A stretch of DNA of 64,000 nt from Desulfuromonas sp. GTDB taxonomy: Bacteria > Desulfobacterota > Desulfuromonadia > Desulfuromonadales > Desulfuromonadaceae. Position numbers and translations under genes: made by a program. This document shows, piece after piece, positions 15,202 through 24,943 of this stretch. The stretch covers positions 1 through 64,000 of the forward strand of contig PKUE01000161.1 in assembly GCA_002869685.1 (NCBI GenBank), given 5' to 3'. Each line of letters starts with the position of its first letter. Within the stretch, counting starts at the first letter, position 1. Under the pieces are notes generated by a model. That model had not been told where the DNA came from. It ran no database searches and saw only the letters and a list, made by a program, of their open reading frames with translations.

Positions 15202-16167
15202 TCAGGCAATGTTTGAATCAGTGCATGGCTCCTGCGTCGGCAGGGGCTGTGCGCAAACCACCTGATCGCGTCCCCCTTTCTTCGCCTCGTACAGGGCATC
15301 ATCCGCCATCCGCAACAGCTCGTCGATCGACTCCATGCCGTCATCGGGAAAGATGGCCACACCGATGCTGACACTGACTTCCAGATCGCGAATTTCACCA
15401 CTGAATCGTAATTCTCTGGCGCCAAGCCGGAGTCGCTCAGCCACTTCCCGGGCACCTTGCCGGGTAATGTTGGGCAGCACCAGCGCAAATTCCTCACCGC
15501 CGAAGCGGGTGGCGACATCATATGGGCGCAGATAACTGCGCAGCATACGTGCCAGATTGACCAGAACGGTATCGCCGTTGAGATGGCCAAAGCAGTCGTT
15601 GATTTTCTTGAAATGATCGATGTCCACCATCAGCAGGGCAAACGATTCATTGGTCCGGTTGTGACGGTGGAACTCTTTATTCAGCGTGCGCATCAGCACA
15701 CGGCGATTGTACAGTTGCGTCAGTGAGTCGGTGCTGGACAAATTGAGCAGCAGTCGGTTGCTGCGCTTGAGGTTGTCCTGCATCGTCTTCATTTTCAGTT
15801 GCACCTTGATGCGTGCCACCAGTTCGCCATGGTCAACGGGCTGGACAATGTAGTCGCTGGCCCCCAGTTCCAACAGATCGACTTTGGTCTTGGTGCGGTT
15901 GTCATCCGTCAGGACAACAAAGGGGATATCGCACAGCTCACTGTCTTCCTGTAGGTGGCGGAGCAGCTCCATGCCCGACATTTGATACAGTTGCAACCCA
16001 CAGACAATGACATCAATGGATTGTTCCTGAATGACTTCGAGAGCTTCACGACCGCTGTCGCTTTCGAAATAGCGGGTGAACGGCGAGGTTTCCTTGAGCA
16101 CTTCTATAATTCTCTGGCGTGTTGCCGCTGACAATGCAACGACCAGGATTCCGGGTCCCATAAGCAC
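15202..16167 (-). CDS. Diguanylate cyclase with a degenerate receiver domain
   Basis: The 321-residue protein has a receiver-like domain (residues 6-125) and a GGDEF domain (about 140-305). The GGDEF active site RFGGEEF (221-227) and the inhibitory RxxD site RPYD (214-217) are both intact, so it should make c-di-GMP with product inhibition. The receiver is dead by sequence: the acidic pair is replaced by Ala-Leu (11-12), the phosphoacceptor Asp by Gly57, and the conserved Lys by Gln109. Control must come from another input than phosphorylation. The ATG at 16167 was used. It is a single-gene unit. Confidence 0.88.
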   Translation of the reverse strand: MLMGPGILVVALSAATRQRIIEVLKETSPFTRYFESDSGREALEVIQEQSIDVIVCGLQLYQMSGMELLRHLQEDSELCDIPFVVLTDDNRTKTKVDLLELGASDYIVQPVDHGELVARIKVQLKMKTMQDNLKRSNRLLLNLSSTDSLTQLYNRRVLMRTLNKEFHRHNRTNESFALLMVDIDHFKKINDCFGHLNGDTVLVNLARMLRSYLRPYDVATRFGGEEFALVLPNITRQGAREVAERLRLGARELRFSGEIRDLEVSVSIGVAIFPDDGMESIDELLRMADDALYEAKKGGRDQVVCAQPLPTQEPCTDSNIA

Positions 16168-16582
16168 TTCCCTGGATGGATTTAATAGTATGACACAGCA
16201 TTGTGGTCCACCGGGTCTGGCTTGGTGGCTCTGATTTTATCGACATAACGCCGAGGGAACTTTATCCATTTTTTTGTTGGATCGTGAGAACTTGCTGTCG
16301 CTGAAGCCGCATGGAAAAAGGATTTGTGGTGTGTTTTTTTTACAATTGGCTATCCAGCTGGTGTATACGAGATATACTGTCAAATACACGTTGGGCAGCG
16401 AGTTGTGAAATGTTGTGTCATTCCGCAGAGTCAATTTTTGTCGGTGTGGCGATGGACGAGGTTGGTTTTACCGACTTCATTTGAATGGTTATTTTTTTGT
16501 GTGCACAAGGGGGATATTCCCGCTTGTGCTGTTGAGGCAGGGCGTATCTGTGTGTTCTGACGCGTTGCTGAAGGAGGTTGTG
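16168..16582. other. 415-bp intergenic region with a plus-strand promoter
   Basis: No gene of convincing length is seen. TTTACA (16339-16344), a 17-bp spacer and TGTATA (16362-16367) make a plausible plus-strand promoter for the MerR-like gene and lhgO, leaving a leader of about 210 nt. The minus-strand promoter of the cyclase gene should also lie here, but I could not fix it. Confidence 0.4.
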
Positions 16583-16774
16583 ATGGCGTTGGTAAAAACG
16601 TGGTATGACGTGGAAGCGGCGGCTGAAAAATTTGGTATTAAAACGGCGACTCTGCTGTTCTGGGCTGCCGAAGGCCTGGTGCGCAGTGAGCGGGAGGGGG
16701 GCGATGTGGTTCGTGTCCACATTGATGATGTCCGTTTGCAGGTGGCTGATATGTTGAAAGAGGCCGAAAAGTAG
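16583..16774 (+). CDS. Mini MerR-like helix-turn-helix protein
   Basis: The 63-residue protein consists only of a MerR/excisionase-type winged HTH (YDVEAAAEKFGIKTATLLFW, GLVRSEREGGDVVRVHIDDV). It has no dimerisation helix or effector domain. AAGGAGG lies 6 nt before ATG 16583. It ends 15 bp before lhgO, so it is probably co-transcribed with it. It may be a small DNA-binding regulator of that locus, which is inference. The longer frame upstream to 16415 was rejected because the start site is clear. Confidence 0.7.
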   Translation: MALVKTWYDVEAAAEKFGIKTATLLFWAAEGLVRSEREGGDVVRVHIDDVRLQVADMLKEAEK

Positions 16775-16789
16775 AGCAGGATCGAAACC

Positions 16790-18001
16790 ATGTCATGTGA
16801 TGTTGTTGTTATTGGTGGCGGGATCGTTGGAACGGCCACCGCCCTGGCGCTGAGCGAACAGGTCAAAGACTGTCGTCTTGTCGTTGTTGAAAAGGAAGCC
16901 ACTCTTGCCGCCCATCAAACCGGGAACAACAGTGGCGTCATCCATTCCGGGCTGTACTACCGCCCCGGTTCTCTCAAAGCGAAAAACTGTGTGGAGGGGC
17001 GCAATGCCCTGTATGCTTTTTGTGCCGAGCATGGTATCGCTCACGAACAATGTGGCAAAGTTGTTGTGGCCACCAGTGCCGAAGAGCTTCCGGCTCTGGA
17101 TGAACTGGAGCGGCGTGGTTATGACAATGGCCTGAACGGGTTGGAACGACTTGATGGCGACGGCATTCGTCGCCGTGAACCCCATGTCAAAGGTGTTGCC
17201 GGCTTGCTGGTGCCCGAAACCGGCATTGTCGATTATGTTCAGGTGGTCAACGCCTATGCCCGTCTGATCAAGGAACGGGGCGGATCCATTCGCCTGAGTT
17301 GCGCCGTCCAGCGGGTGGAGCGTCATGGCCACGGCTTTGTCCTTCATACCAGTCAGGGGCCGATTGAGGCCGCTTTCGTGATCAATTGTGCCGGTTTGCA
17401 CTGTGACCGTGTCGCGCTGATGTGCGGGACACAGCCGCGGATGCAGATTGTCCCTTTTCGCGGAGAATACTACACCTTGGCCGAACGCTGTCGTTCCAAG
17501 GTCAAGCACCTGATCTATCCTGTTCCGGATGCAAAATTTCCTTTTCTCGGTGTTCACTATACCCGCATGATCAATGGCGAGGTGGAGGCCGGTCCCAATG
17601 CCGTGCTGGCGTTTAAGCGTGAGGGCTACCAGCGAAGCAGCTTCTCCTTGCGAGATACTTTGGAAACGCTGACCTACCCCGGTTTTTTGACTTTGGCGCG
17701 GCGGTTCTGGCGGGTGGGACTTCACGAATATCATCGTTCTTTCTCCAAAGCACAATTTGTCCGTGATCTGCAGAAAATGATGCCCGATCTGGCCGCAGAG
17801 GATATTGTGCGTGGTGGTGCCGGGGTCCGTGCCCAGGCCGTGGGGGAAGACGGTGCCTTACTCGATGATTTCAAAATCCTCGATGAGCCGGGTTTGATTC
17901 ATGTTCTCAATGCGCCGTCACCGGCGGCCACCGCCTCGTTGAGTATTGGTAGAACCATTGCCGAAAAAGCGGCAGCCCACTTTGCCTTGACCCGCCTCTG
18001 A
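16790..18001 (+). CDS. lhgO: L-2-hydroxyglutarate oxidase
   Basis: The 403-residue flavoprotein belongs to the FAD-dependent DAO superfamily, LhgO/YgaF group. It oxidises L-2-hydroxyglutarate to 2-oxoglutarate, passing electrons to the membrane quinone pool in E. coli. Visible features are the dinucleotide motif VVVIGGGIVGTATALALS, the signature GNNSGVIHSGLYYRPGSLKA, and the C-terminal GGAGVRAQAV with NAPSPAATASLSIG. It follows the small HTH gene by 15 bp. Confidence 0.9.
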   Translation: MSCDVVVIGGGIVGTATALALSEQVKDCRLVVVEKEATLAAHQTGNNSGVIHSGLYYRPGSLKAKNCVEGRNALYAFCAEHGIAHEQCGKVVVATSAEELPALDELERRGYDNGLNGLERLDGDGIRRREPHVKGVAGLLVPETGIVDYVQVVNAYARLIKERGGSIRLSCAVQRVERHGHGFVLHTSQGPIEAAFVINCAGLHCDRVALMCGTQPRMQIVPFRGEYYTLAERCRSKVKHLIYPVPDAKFPFLGVHYTRMINGEVEAGPNAVLAFKREGYQRSSFSLRDTLETLTYPGFLTLARRFWRVGLHEYHRSFSKAQFVRDLQKMMPDLAAEDIVRGGAGVRAQAVGEDGALLDDFKILDEPGLIHVLNAPSPAATASLSIGRTIAEKAAAHFALTRL

Positions 18002-18147
18002 TCGGTTTAGGTTTCGTTTTGCCCTAGTTTCGACAATTCGTAGTGGCAGGGCGTGAAAAGTTGCGTTCTTTGCCGCCGCTTACACTGGCTGCGGGGATCG
18101 TTTGTTTTTTGTGTCTGTTTCTGTCGGCAAGTTAGCCGGAGGTGCTT

Positions 18148-19884
18148 GTGCATATACGTCAATTACTCAAGGAAAACAGTCCGTTGGTGTATGTGCTGCT
18201 TGGCCTTGTCTCGGGGAGTGTTGTCTGGTTGGGTGTTTCCTTCTGGCCCAAACACGATCCCTGGAGTGCTGCCGCAATTCTTGCCGTGATCAGTGCCGTG
18301 GTTGTTATGGCGCTGACCTTGATGTTCACGATTGGCCCGCGGTTTACCCGTCAGCTGGGGGTGCTGACCTTGCTGCTGGGGGGCGCATTTGCTCTGGTCT
18401 CGGTCTGGTTGATCGTGCAGCTGCCAGATCCTTCATTGTCCGCCAATCGCGGCGGCAGTGTTTTAACGGTGAGTTGGTCGCTTTCCTCCGTCGTCTTAAT
18501 CTACATTCTGCTGCCGTTCATTCAGGCATGGCCCGGCCGCCATCAGGGGCGCTATCGTTACCGGGACCTGTATTGCCACAGTTGGGATAATTTCTTTATT
18601 CTGCTGGTTGCCGGGATGTTGACCCTGGCTTACTGGTTGTTGATGGTGCTGTGGGTCATGTTGTTCAAAATGGTCGGTATTTCCCTGTTTGAAACCCTCT
18701 TCTTCAATGTCTTTTTCCCTTGCCTGAGCTTGCCGGTTGTTTTTTCTCTCGGGATTCGTCTGGCACGCAGCCACGAAAAAATTATTGGTGCATTACGAAA
18801 TATTGCCCAATCGCTGTGTTTCTTTCTGATGCCGTTAACGGCTTTGATTACTCTGATTTTCGCAGCCAGTCTGCCCTTTACCGGTCTGCAACCGGTGTGG
18901 GATACGGGATATTCCACGCCCATCCTGTTGTGTCTGATCGGTGCGAATCTCTTGTTTGTGAATGGAATTTTCCAGGATGGTGAGACACGTCCTTATCGTT
19001 CGACCTTGGCACATCTGACGGAAGTCGCCCTGCTGGTGTTGCCGGTCTATGCCGTGATTGGCGTGTATTCGGTTTACTTGCGCATTGACCAGTATGGCGT
19101 GACTCCCAACCGCTTTTTTTTGATGGTGTTGGTGATTGTTGCGAGTTGCTATAGCTTTGTTTATACCCTCGCCGTGTTGCGGCGCACCCCGGTCTGGTTG
19201 GGCACGATCCGTCAAGGGAATCAGATGATTGCCCTGTTGATCTGCCTGCTGATCCTGTTGATTCACAGTCCATTGCTGAATCCGTTGGCCTGGAGTGCGC
19301 GCGATCAGCTCAATCGGCTGTTGTCAGAGAAGATCTCTGCGCAGGACTTTGATTTTGGTGCGCTGAAATTTCATTTCGGTTCTCCGGGGCTCAACGCCCT
19401 GCAGCATCTCAGACAATTGCCTGAACACGAGCCTCTGGCGGAATCCCTGCAAACATGGCTGACCGCTGTTGATGAAGCAACAAGTTATTATCAATGGAAA
19501 AATCATAAGCAGAGCGACGGAATTGCCGACCAGCCCATGGTTGAATTTATTGAAGGAAACGGTTCTGTTCCAGATGGATTTCTGCAATTGCTTGGCGAAA
19601 ATCAATGTCGTAAGAACATCTGTTATCTCCTGGCGGCTGACTTTGATCATGACGGAGTTGATGAACTGCTGTTTTTTGATATGGACGATCGGTGGGTTGC
19701 CCCTGATCTGTATGATCAGCAAGACGACGGCTTGTGGAAAAGGGAGGGAACTGTTGGGCAAGGTCTGAATAAAGAGCGGCGCCACGAGTTGATTGATCGG
19801 TTAAAACAGCAGCACTACCGTCTGGTTGCTCCGCCATATCAGGCATTGCAGGTTGGTGAGGATATTTATCTGTTTGAGCGCTAG
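18148..19884 (+). CDS. DUF4153-like multi-pass membrane protein with a C-terminal acidic domain
   Basis: The 578-residue protein has about ten to twelve hydrophobic segments over residues 15-395, in the manner of DUF4153 proteins. A soluble C-terminal domain of about 180 residues follows. That domain contains ADFDHDGVDELLFFDMDD, which resembles the calcium-binding DxDxDG loops of FG-GAP/VCBS repeats. The start is GTG 18148, because GGAGG (18138-18142) lies 5 nt before it; a GTG at 18142 overlaps that site. The transport or signalling role is not known. Confidence 0.7.
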   Translation: MHIRQLLKENSPLVYVLLGLVSGSVVWLGVSFWPKHDPWSAAAILAVISAVVVMALTLMFTIGPRFTRQLGVLTLLLGGAFALVSVWLIVQLPDPSLSANRGGSVLTVSWSLSSVVLIYILLPFIQAWPGRHQGRYRYRDLYCHSWDNFFILLVAGMLTLAYWLLMVLWVMLFKMVGISLFETLFFNVFFPCLSLPVVFSLGIRLARSHEKIIGALRNIAQSLCFFLMPLTALITLIFAASLPFTGLQPVWDTGYSTPILLCLIGANLLFVNGIFQDGETRPYRSTLAHLTEVALLVLPVYAVIGVYSVYLRIDQYGVTPNRFFLMVLVIVASCYSFVYTLAVLRRTPVWLGTIRQGNQMIALLICLLILLIHSPLLNPLAWSARDQLNRLLSEKISAQDFDFGALKFHFGSPGLNALQHLRQLPEHEPLAESLQTWLTAVDEATSYYQWKNHKQSDGIADQPMVEFIEGNGSVPDGFLQLLGENQCRKNICYLLAADFDHDGVDELLFFDMDDRWVAPDLYDQQDDGLWKREGTVGQGLNKERRHELIDRLKQQHYRLVAPPYQALQVGEDIYLFER

Positions 19885-19921
19885 AACACGCGGTTTGACC
19901 TCTGTGTATCTGTCGTCAAAT

Positions 19922-19955
19922 AAAAAAGGGGCCGCGAGTAGTGGCCCCTTTTTTT
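19922..19955. terminator. Bidirectional terminator
   Basis: AAAAAAGGGGCC (19922-19933) pairs with GGCCCCTTTTTT (19943-19954). It separates the convergent DUF4153 and DAHP synthase genes. Confidence 0.85.
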
Positions 19956-19979
19956 ATTTCTTAACGAGGTGGCGATCGA

Positions 19980-21041
19980 TCAAGCCGGCCGGCCATCGTT
20001 TTCTTTGAGGCTGCTGTGAATCATCCGCAGCAACCGCTCAGTGGTTTCCCAGTTGATACATTTGTCGGTTACCGACACGCCGTACTTCAGATCTTCCAGG
20101 GGGCCGATGGACTGGTTGCCCTCTTCGAGGTTGCTTTCAATCATCAGTGCCCGAATGGTCCGGTTGCCGTTGGCAATTTGATCGAGCACATTCAGTACGA
20201 CCTCTTCCTGGCGGTTGTGGTCCTTGTTGGAGTTAGCGTGGCTGCAGTCGACCATAATGGCATTGTTGAGGTTCTGGTCGGCCAGTTTTTTCTCAGTAAA
20301 GGCAATGGCTTCAGATTGATAATTGGGGCCGCTGCTGCCACCACGCAGGACAATGTGGGCATCGGGGTTGCCGCAGGTTTCGACGATGGAAATTTTCCCC
20401 TGGCGGTTGATGCCGAGGAAGCTGTGGCCGTGCTTGGCTGCACTCATAGCGTCCATGGCGATCTGCAGATTGCCGTCGGTGCTGTTTTTGAACCCGACGG
20501 GGAAGGACAGGCCACTGGACATCTCACGGTGCGGCTGTGATTCGGTGGTGCGGGCGCCGATGGCTCCCCAGCTGATCAGGTCGGCGAAATACTCCGGAGT
20601 GATGGTGTCGAGCATTTCGGTGGCAATGGGCAGTTCCAGTTCGGTGACAGCACAGAACAGTTGCCGGGCGATACCGAGACCTTTGGAGATCAGATGGGAA
20701 CTGTTGAGGTCGGGGTCGTTGATCAGTCCCTTCCAGCCCACAGTGGTGCGGGGTTTTTCAAAATAGACGCGCATAACGATGAGCAGTTGGTCGTCGAGTT
20801 CGCGCGACAGTTTGCTTAACCGCCGTGCGTAGTCAAGAGCAGCGGCGGGATCGTGAATGGAGCAGGGGCCGACAACGATCATCAGGCGCTGATCACGGTT
20901 GTGAAGGATGGCCTTGACTTCGTTGCGAGCCTTGGTGACAAAGACCGCCGATTGCTCGGAAAGTGGGAACACCTGCTTGAGTTCCATGGGCGCGATAACT
21001 TCAGTAATGCTTTTGATATTGAGATTGTTGGTGCGGTACAT
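19980..21041 (-). CDS. aroG: DAHP synthase, class I (AroF/G/H type)
   Basis: This 353-residue enzyme condenses phosphoenolpyruvate and erythrose 4-phosphate, the first step of the shikimate pathway. The metal and substrate motifs MIVVGPCSIHDPAAALDYA, YFEKPRTTVGWKG and VDCSHANSNKDH are all visible. The length and N-terminus fit the E. coli-like feedback-regulated isozymes. Which aromatic amino acid inhibits it cannot be read here, so the symbol is approximate. I used ATG 21041 with AAGGGG upstream rather than the ATG 9 codons earlier, which lacks a ribosome site. Confidence 0.9.
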   Translation of the reverse strand: MYRTNNLNIKSITEVIAPMELKQVFPLSEQSAVFVTKARNEVKAILHNRDQRLMIVVGPCSIHDPAAALDYARRLSKLSRELDDQLLIVMRVYFEKPRTTVGWKGLINDPDLNSSHLISKGLGIARQLFCAVTELELPIATEMLDTITPEYFADLISWGAIGARTTESQPHREMSSGLSFPVGFKNSTDGNLQIAMDAMSAAKHGHSFLGINRQGKISIVETCGNPDAHIVLRGGSSGPNYQSEAIAFTEKKLADQNLNNAIMVDCSHANSNKDHNRQEEVVLNVLDQIANGNRTIRALMIESNLEEGNQSIGPLEDLKYGVSVTDKCINWETTERLLRMIHSSLKENDGRPA

Positions 21042-21321
21042 GATAGATTGTTCCCCTTGCGGCTTCATGTTAGTTTATCAAAACGCAACATGGCCGCAGA
21101 TCAGTGGCATAAAATGTGTCGATCCCCCCAGGCGACACACGGCTTTTTACTGTTTACAGTGGTGCAAAGTCCGGTCAGAGTACAGTAAATTTTTGATGAG
21201 GTGAACCTTTTTTGGCCGCTTTTTCCGGTCCGTGGCCAGAAAGCTCCGAGTGATAAATCACAGTGATCTGTCCGTTCGAAATGATCGATAATAGAGCGTT
21301 TTTTTGTGAAAGAGAGAGGCA

Positions 21322-21615
21322 ATGATTTTACGTGAATTGATTCTGGCGATTGCCGGGCTGATCGACCTGGCATTCAGTATCTATGTTTTCATTCTGGTGG
21401 CGCGGGCCTTGATCTCCTGGGTCAACCCTGATCCCTACAATCCCATCGTTCGTTTCCTGCACAGCGCGACCGATCCGGTGTTGTATCGCATTCAGAAAAT
21501 GATTCCACTGAATTATGGCGGGATCGATTTCAGTCCGCTGGTGCTGTTGTTGGCCCTGTCGTTCGTGCAACGCATTGTTGTCGTGATGTTGCGCTCACTG
21601 GCGTACAGTTTTTGA
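21322..21615 (+). CDS. yggT: YggT-family membrane protein
   Basis: The 97-residue protein has two hydrophobic helices (about 5-30 and 72-90). Between them is the family motif RALISWVNPDPYNPIVRFLHSATDPVL. YggT proteins are inner-membrane proteins linked to osmotic tolerance and to division or shape genes in several bacteria; the mechanism is unknown. AAAGAGAGAG precedes ATG 21322. It is 3 nt before yggU, with which it is usually paired. Confidence 0.85.
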   Translation: MILRELILAIAGLIDLAFSIYVFILVARALISWVNPDPYNPIVRFLHSATDPVLYRIQKMIPLNYGGIDFSPLVLLLALSFVQRIVVVMLRSLAYSF

Positions 21616-21618
21616 TCC

Positions 21619-21930
21619 ATGACGGCAAATGATCTCAGCCGTTGCCTGACTCCACAGCCGGAGGGGGTGGCGATTGCCTTGCTGGTTCAGCCGCGGGCAA
21701 GCAAGAATGGGTTGTGCGGCTTGCAGGGTGATGAGTTGAAAGTCCGCTTGACTTCACCACCGGTTGAAGGAGCGGCCAACAAATTGTGTTGTGCCTATTT
21801 TGCCAAGTTGTTTGGCGTGGCGAAGAGTTCGGTGGTGTTGGTGCGGGGCGACAAGAGTCGTCATAAGCAGATCCTCGTTCTCGGGGTGGCGATAGATGAG
21901 GTGAAAACCTCGTTGGCGCAAGCCCTGTGA
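21619..21930 (+). CDS. yggU: DUF167/YggU-family protein
   Basis: The 103-residue protein has the DUF167 signature VQPRASKNGLCG, LKVRLTSPPVEGAANK and VLVRGDKSRHKQ. The fold is known but the function is not. It sits directly behind yggT, and an iron alcohol dehydrogenase starts 30 bp later, so the three are probably one transcript. Confidence 0.88.
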   Translation: MTANDLSRCLTPQPEGVAIALLVQPRASKNGLCGLQGDELKVRLTSPPVEGAANKLCCAYFAKLFGVAKSSVVLVRGDKSRHKQILVLGVAIDEVKTSLAQAL

Positions 21931-21960
21931 CCATTTTATGACAATCAGGAGGGGGTAAAA

Positions 21961-23121
21961 ATGCAACCATTTGTGTTTCACAATCCGACAGAAATTGTTT
22001 TTGGTGCCGGTATGGTGGATAAGGTCGGCACATATGCAGCCAAACAGGGAGGCAAGGCTTTGTTGGTCTACGGGCGCAGCAGTGTCAAGACGACAGGCGT
22101 GTATGACCGCGTCACCGCATCGCTTGCTGCCGCCGGGTTGAGCTGGGTTGACCATGGTGGCGTCAAGTCGAATCCGGTCCTCAGCCATGTGCGTGAGGGT
22201 GTGGCCCTGGCCAAACAGGAACAGATTGATGTGATTGTGGCTGTTGGCGGTGGCAGTGTGCTGGATGAGTCGAAAGCGATTGCTGCCGGGGCATTGTATG
22301 ATCACGATGTGTGGGATTTCTTCGTGCAGACCAAGGTGGAAAAAGCGTTGCCGCTGGTCACTGTACTGACTCTGGCCGCGACCGGTTCGGAAATGAATTC
22401 CGGTGGGGTGGTGACCAATGAGGAAACGGCACAGAAATTTAACATCGGCTCTCCTTATCTGTTTCCCAAGACCTCAATTCTCGATCCTGAACTGACCTAT
22501 ACCGTCCCCGCCGATTACACCGCATATTCTGCGGTGGACGCCATCTCTCATATTATTGAAGGCTATTTTACCAGTCAGGATCGCGCGACACCGTTGCAGG
22601 ATCGCTTTGTCGAAGGACTGGTGCGCACTATCATGGAGAGTACCGAACAGATTCTGGCTCAACCGGATCATGCCGATGCCCGTGCGACGATGATGTGGGC
22701 GGCAACCTGGGCGCTCAACGGGTTGTCGACCGCCGGGATCGGTCTATATCAATTCCCCAATCATATGATCGAACACTCCCTGAGCGCTTTGTACGATATT
22801 GCCCATGGCGCCGGGTTATCCATCGTGATTCCGGGATGGATGAATTATGCCGCCGAGAAAAATCCGGCAAAATTCGCCCAGTTCGGGCGGCGGGTATTTT
22901 ATTGCACGCTGGAGGATGATGTTGCCTGCGCCCGCTTTGCCGCTGACGCCTTGAAAGCCTGGTTTGGCACCATTGGCAGCCCGGTGACACTGGGGGAAGG
23001 GCAGATCCCGGAAGAGGAGATCAGCGCCATTGCCGAGAATGCCACCATGTTGGCAAATAAATGGGGACTCAAAGCTTATACGGCAGAAGTGATTGCCGAT
23101 ATTCTTAACCGCTGCCGTTAA
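21961..23121 (+). CDS. Iron-containing alcohol dehydrogenase (butanol dehydrogenase-like)
   Basis: The 386-residue protein belongs to the group III Fe-ADH family. It shows the NAD(P)-binding [13 protein letters not shown] and the metal-binding region with [30 protein letters not shown] (His and Asp ligands). The N-terminus [16 protein letters not shown] is typical of BdhA/YqhD-like enzymes that reduce aldehydes to alcohols. The real substrate cannot be read from the sequence. A GGAGG lies 7 nt before ATG 21961. Confidence 0.88.
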   Translation: MQPFVFHNPTEIVFGAGMVDKVGTYAAKQGGKALLVYGRSSVKTTGVYDRVTASLAAAGLSWVDHGGVKSNPVLSHVREGVALAKQEQIDVIVAVGGGSVLDESKAIAAGALYDHDVWDFFVQTKVEKALPLVTVLTLAATGSEMNSGGVVTNEETAQKFNIGSPYLFPKTSILDPELTYTVPADYTAYSAVDAISHIIEGYFTSQDRATPLQDRFVEGLVRTIMESTEQILAQPDHADARATMMWAATWALNGLSTAGIGLYQFPNHMIEHSLSALYDIAHGAGLSIVIPGWMNYAAEKNPAKFAQFGRRVFYCTLEDDVACARFAADALKAWFGTIGSPVTLGEGQIPEEEISAIAENATMLANKWGLKAYTAEVIADILNRCR

Positions 23122-23140
23122 TGGCTGCAAGGATGATCGC

Positions 23141-23953
23141 GTGAAGATTGTTTCGTTTAATGTCAATGGATTGCGGGCACGGCTGCATCAGGTTGAGGCG
23201 GTCATTGATCGCCATCAGCCCGATGTGATCGCCTTGCAGGAAACCAAGGTGCACGATGATCAGTTTCCCCGATCTGATGTCGAGGCTCTGGGCTATCAGG
23301 TCCATTTCTTTGGGCAGAAGGGGCACTATGGTGTTGCTCTGCTGTCGAAAACGACGCCTGTCTCAGTGCAGTATGGCTTTATCGGTGATGTCGAAGATGC
23401 CCAGCGGCGGGTGATTGTCGCTAGCTATGTTATCGATGAACGTAAGGTGACCGTCGTCAACGGCTATTTCCCGCAAGGGGAAAACCGGTCCCATCCGACC
23501 AAGTTTCCGGCCAAGGAAAAATATTATCGCGATATGCGCCACCTGGTGGAGGACTACAATGCGGACACTGATGCCGTGCTGGTTGTCGGAGATATGAATA
23601 TTGCTCCGCAAGCCGGGGATATCGGGATTGGTGCGGAGAATGAAAATCGCTGGCTATCTCAGGGGAAGAGCAGCTTTCTTCCCGAAGAGCGCGAGTGGTT
23701 GCAGACCTTGTGCGACTGGGGGCTGCAGGACAGCTTCCGCCACTGTTATCCCCAGGTTGCTGATCGCTTCAGCTGGTTTGATTACCGCAGTCGTGGTTTT
23801 GAGCGCGATCCCAAGCGGGGGCTGCGCATTGATCTGATCCTGGCCAGTCGTGCTTTGATTAACGGTTGCGCCGCTGCGGGTATCGATTATGAAATCCGCG
23901 CGATGGAAAAACCTTCCGATCATTGTCCGATCTGGGCAGAGTTTAGTCTGTAA
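23141..23953 (+). CDS. xthA: Exodeoxyribonuclease III
   Basis: The 270-residue enzyme is an AP endonuclease and 3'-5' exonuclease of base excision repair. The active-site motifs are [40 protein letters not shown] and [11 protein letters not shown]. The start is GTG 23141 with AAGGA 7 nt upstream; the earlier ATG frame overlaps the dehydrogenase end and is not family-like. It starts 19 bp after the alcohol dehydrogenase. Confidence 0.93.
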   Translation: MKIVSFNVNGLRARLHQVEAVIDRHQPDVIALQETKVHDDQFPRSDVEALGYQVHFFGQKGHYGVALLSKTTPVSVQYGFIGDVEDAQRRVIVASYVIDERKVTVVNGYFPQGENRSHPTKFPAKEKYYRDMRHLVEDYNADTDAVLVVGDMNIAPQAGDIGIGAENENRWLSQGKSSFLPEEREWLQTLCDWGLQDSFRHCYPQVADRFSWFDYRSRGFERDPKRGLRIDLILASRALINGCAAAGIDYEIRAMEKPSDHCPIWAEFSL

Positions 23954-24127
23954 CGTCCACTTTAATCGACTTGAGGATATTCCTCTGGCCTGTTTTTAGC
24001 GGTCAATGTGACGGCTGGACTTCTGTTTCCAATTCCCCGGAAACATGATTGATTTTGCGACTTTTGAAAAGCATGCTAAGATCAAAGAATTCTATCATGA
24101 AGTGGTCTGGTCAAAGGGGAAAAGGCT

Positions 24128-24940
24128 ATGCACAAAATCCTGTTTGTCGATGATGAACCCAATGTGTTGCGCTCGTTGCGGCGCCTGTTCATGGACGAAG
24201 ACGATTACGAATTGATGTTTGCCAATTCTGCGGTGGAAGGTCTGGAGTTGCTTACCGAAGAAGGCGGCGCCTGTGTCGTTGTTTCCGATTATCGGATGCC
24301 CGATATGAACGGGGTCGAGTTCCTGAGCAAGGTCCACGATCAGTGGCCTGATTCCATCCGGATTGTTCTGTCCGGCTATGCCGATACGGCTGCGGTGGTT
24401 GAGGCGATCAATATTGGTCATATTTACCGATTTATTCCCAAGCCGTGGAACGATGATGAGCTGTTGGTGAATATTGCCAATGCCATTGATACCTACGAAC
24501 TGAGCCGCAACAATGAGCGGCTCTCCCGAGAGCTTGAGCAACGTAACCAGGATCTGGAACATATGAATGCCAGCCTGGAAGAGCAGGTGGAGCAGCGCAC
24601 CGAAGCCCTTGCGTTGCGCAGTGAAGTTCTGCAGATGGCCCAGGACATCCTCGACAGTATGCCGGTCGCCGTTCTCGGTGTGGATATTGAGGACCAGATT
24701 GTTCAGGCCAACTTGGCGGCAACCCGGCTGCTCAAACCACGCGGCTTGCTGTTGGGTGAGAAAACGTCGGAAGTCCTTGATGGCGGGATTCTGGCTTTTC
24801 TTGAACAGGTGAAACTGGCTGGCGAGTCACGGGATGTGGTGATTATCAACAATCGCCGCTATGAAGCGAGTGGCCAATATCTCAACAATGATCGGACCCG
24901 TGGTGTTGTTATGACCCTGGTTGGTCTGGGTGAGGATTGA
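24128..24940 (+). CDS. Response regulator with PAS-like domain
   Basis: The 270-residue protein has a complete receiver domain (residues 3-122: acidic pair DDE, phosphoacceptor Asp54 in VSDYRMPDMNG, Lys in IPKPWNDDEL). A coiled coil follows (about 128-170, ERLSRELEQRNQDLEHMNAS), then a PAS-like domain (about 172-265). There is no output enzyme domain. The receiver closely resembles that of the HD-GYP protein at 25819-27135. It is followed after 3 nt by the HDOD gene, so the two act in one transcript. Confidence 0.85.
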   Translation: MHKILFVDDEPNVLRSLRRLFMDEDDYELMFANSAVEGLELLTEEGGACVVVSDYRMPDMNGVEFLSKVHDQWPDSIRIVLSGYADTAAVVEAINIGHIYRFIPKPWNDDELLVNIANAIDTYELSRNNERLSRELEQRNQDLEHMNASLEEQVEQRTEALALRSEVLQMAQDILDSMPVAVLGVDIEDQIVQANLAATRLLKPRGLLLGEKTSEVLDGGILAFLEQVKLAGESRDVVIINNRRYEASGQYLNNDRTRGVVMTLVGLGED

Positions 24941-24943
24941 GTC

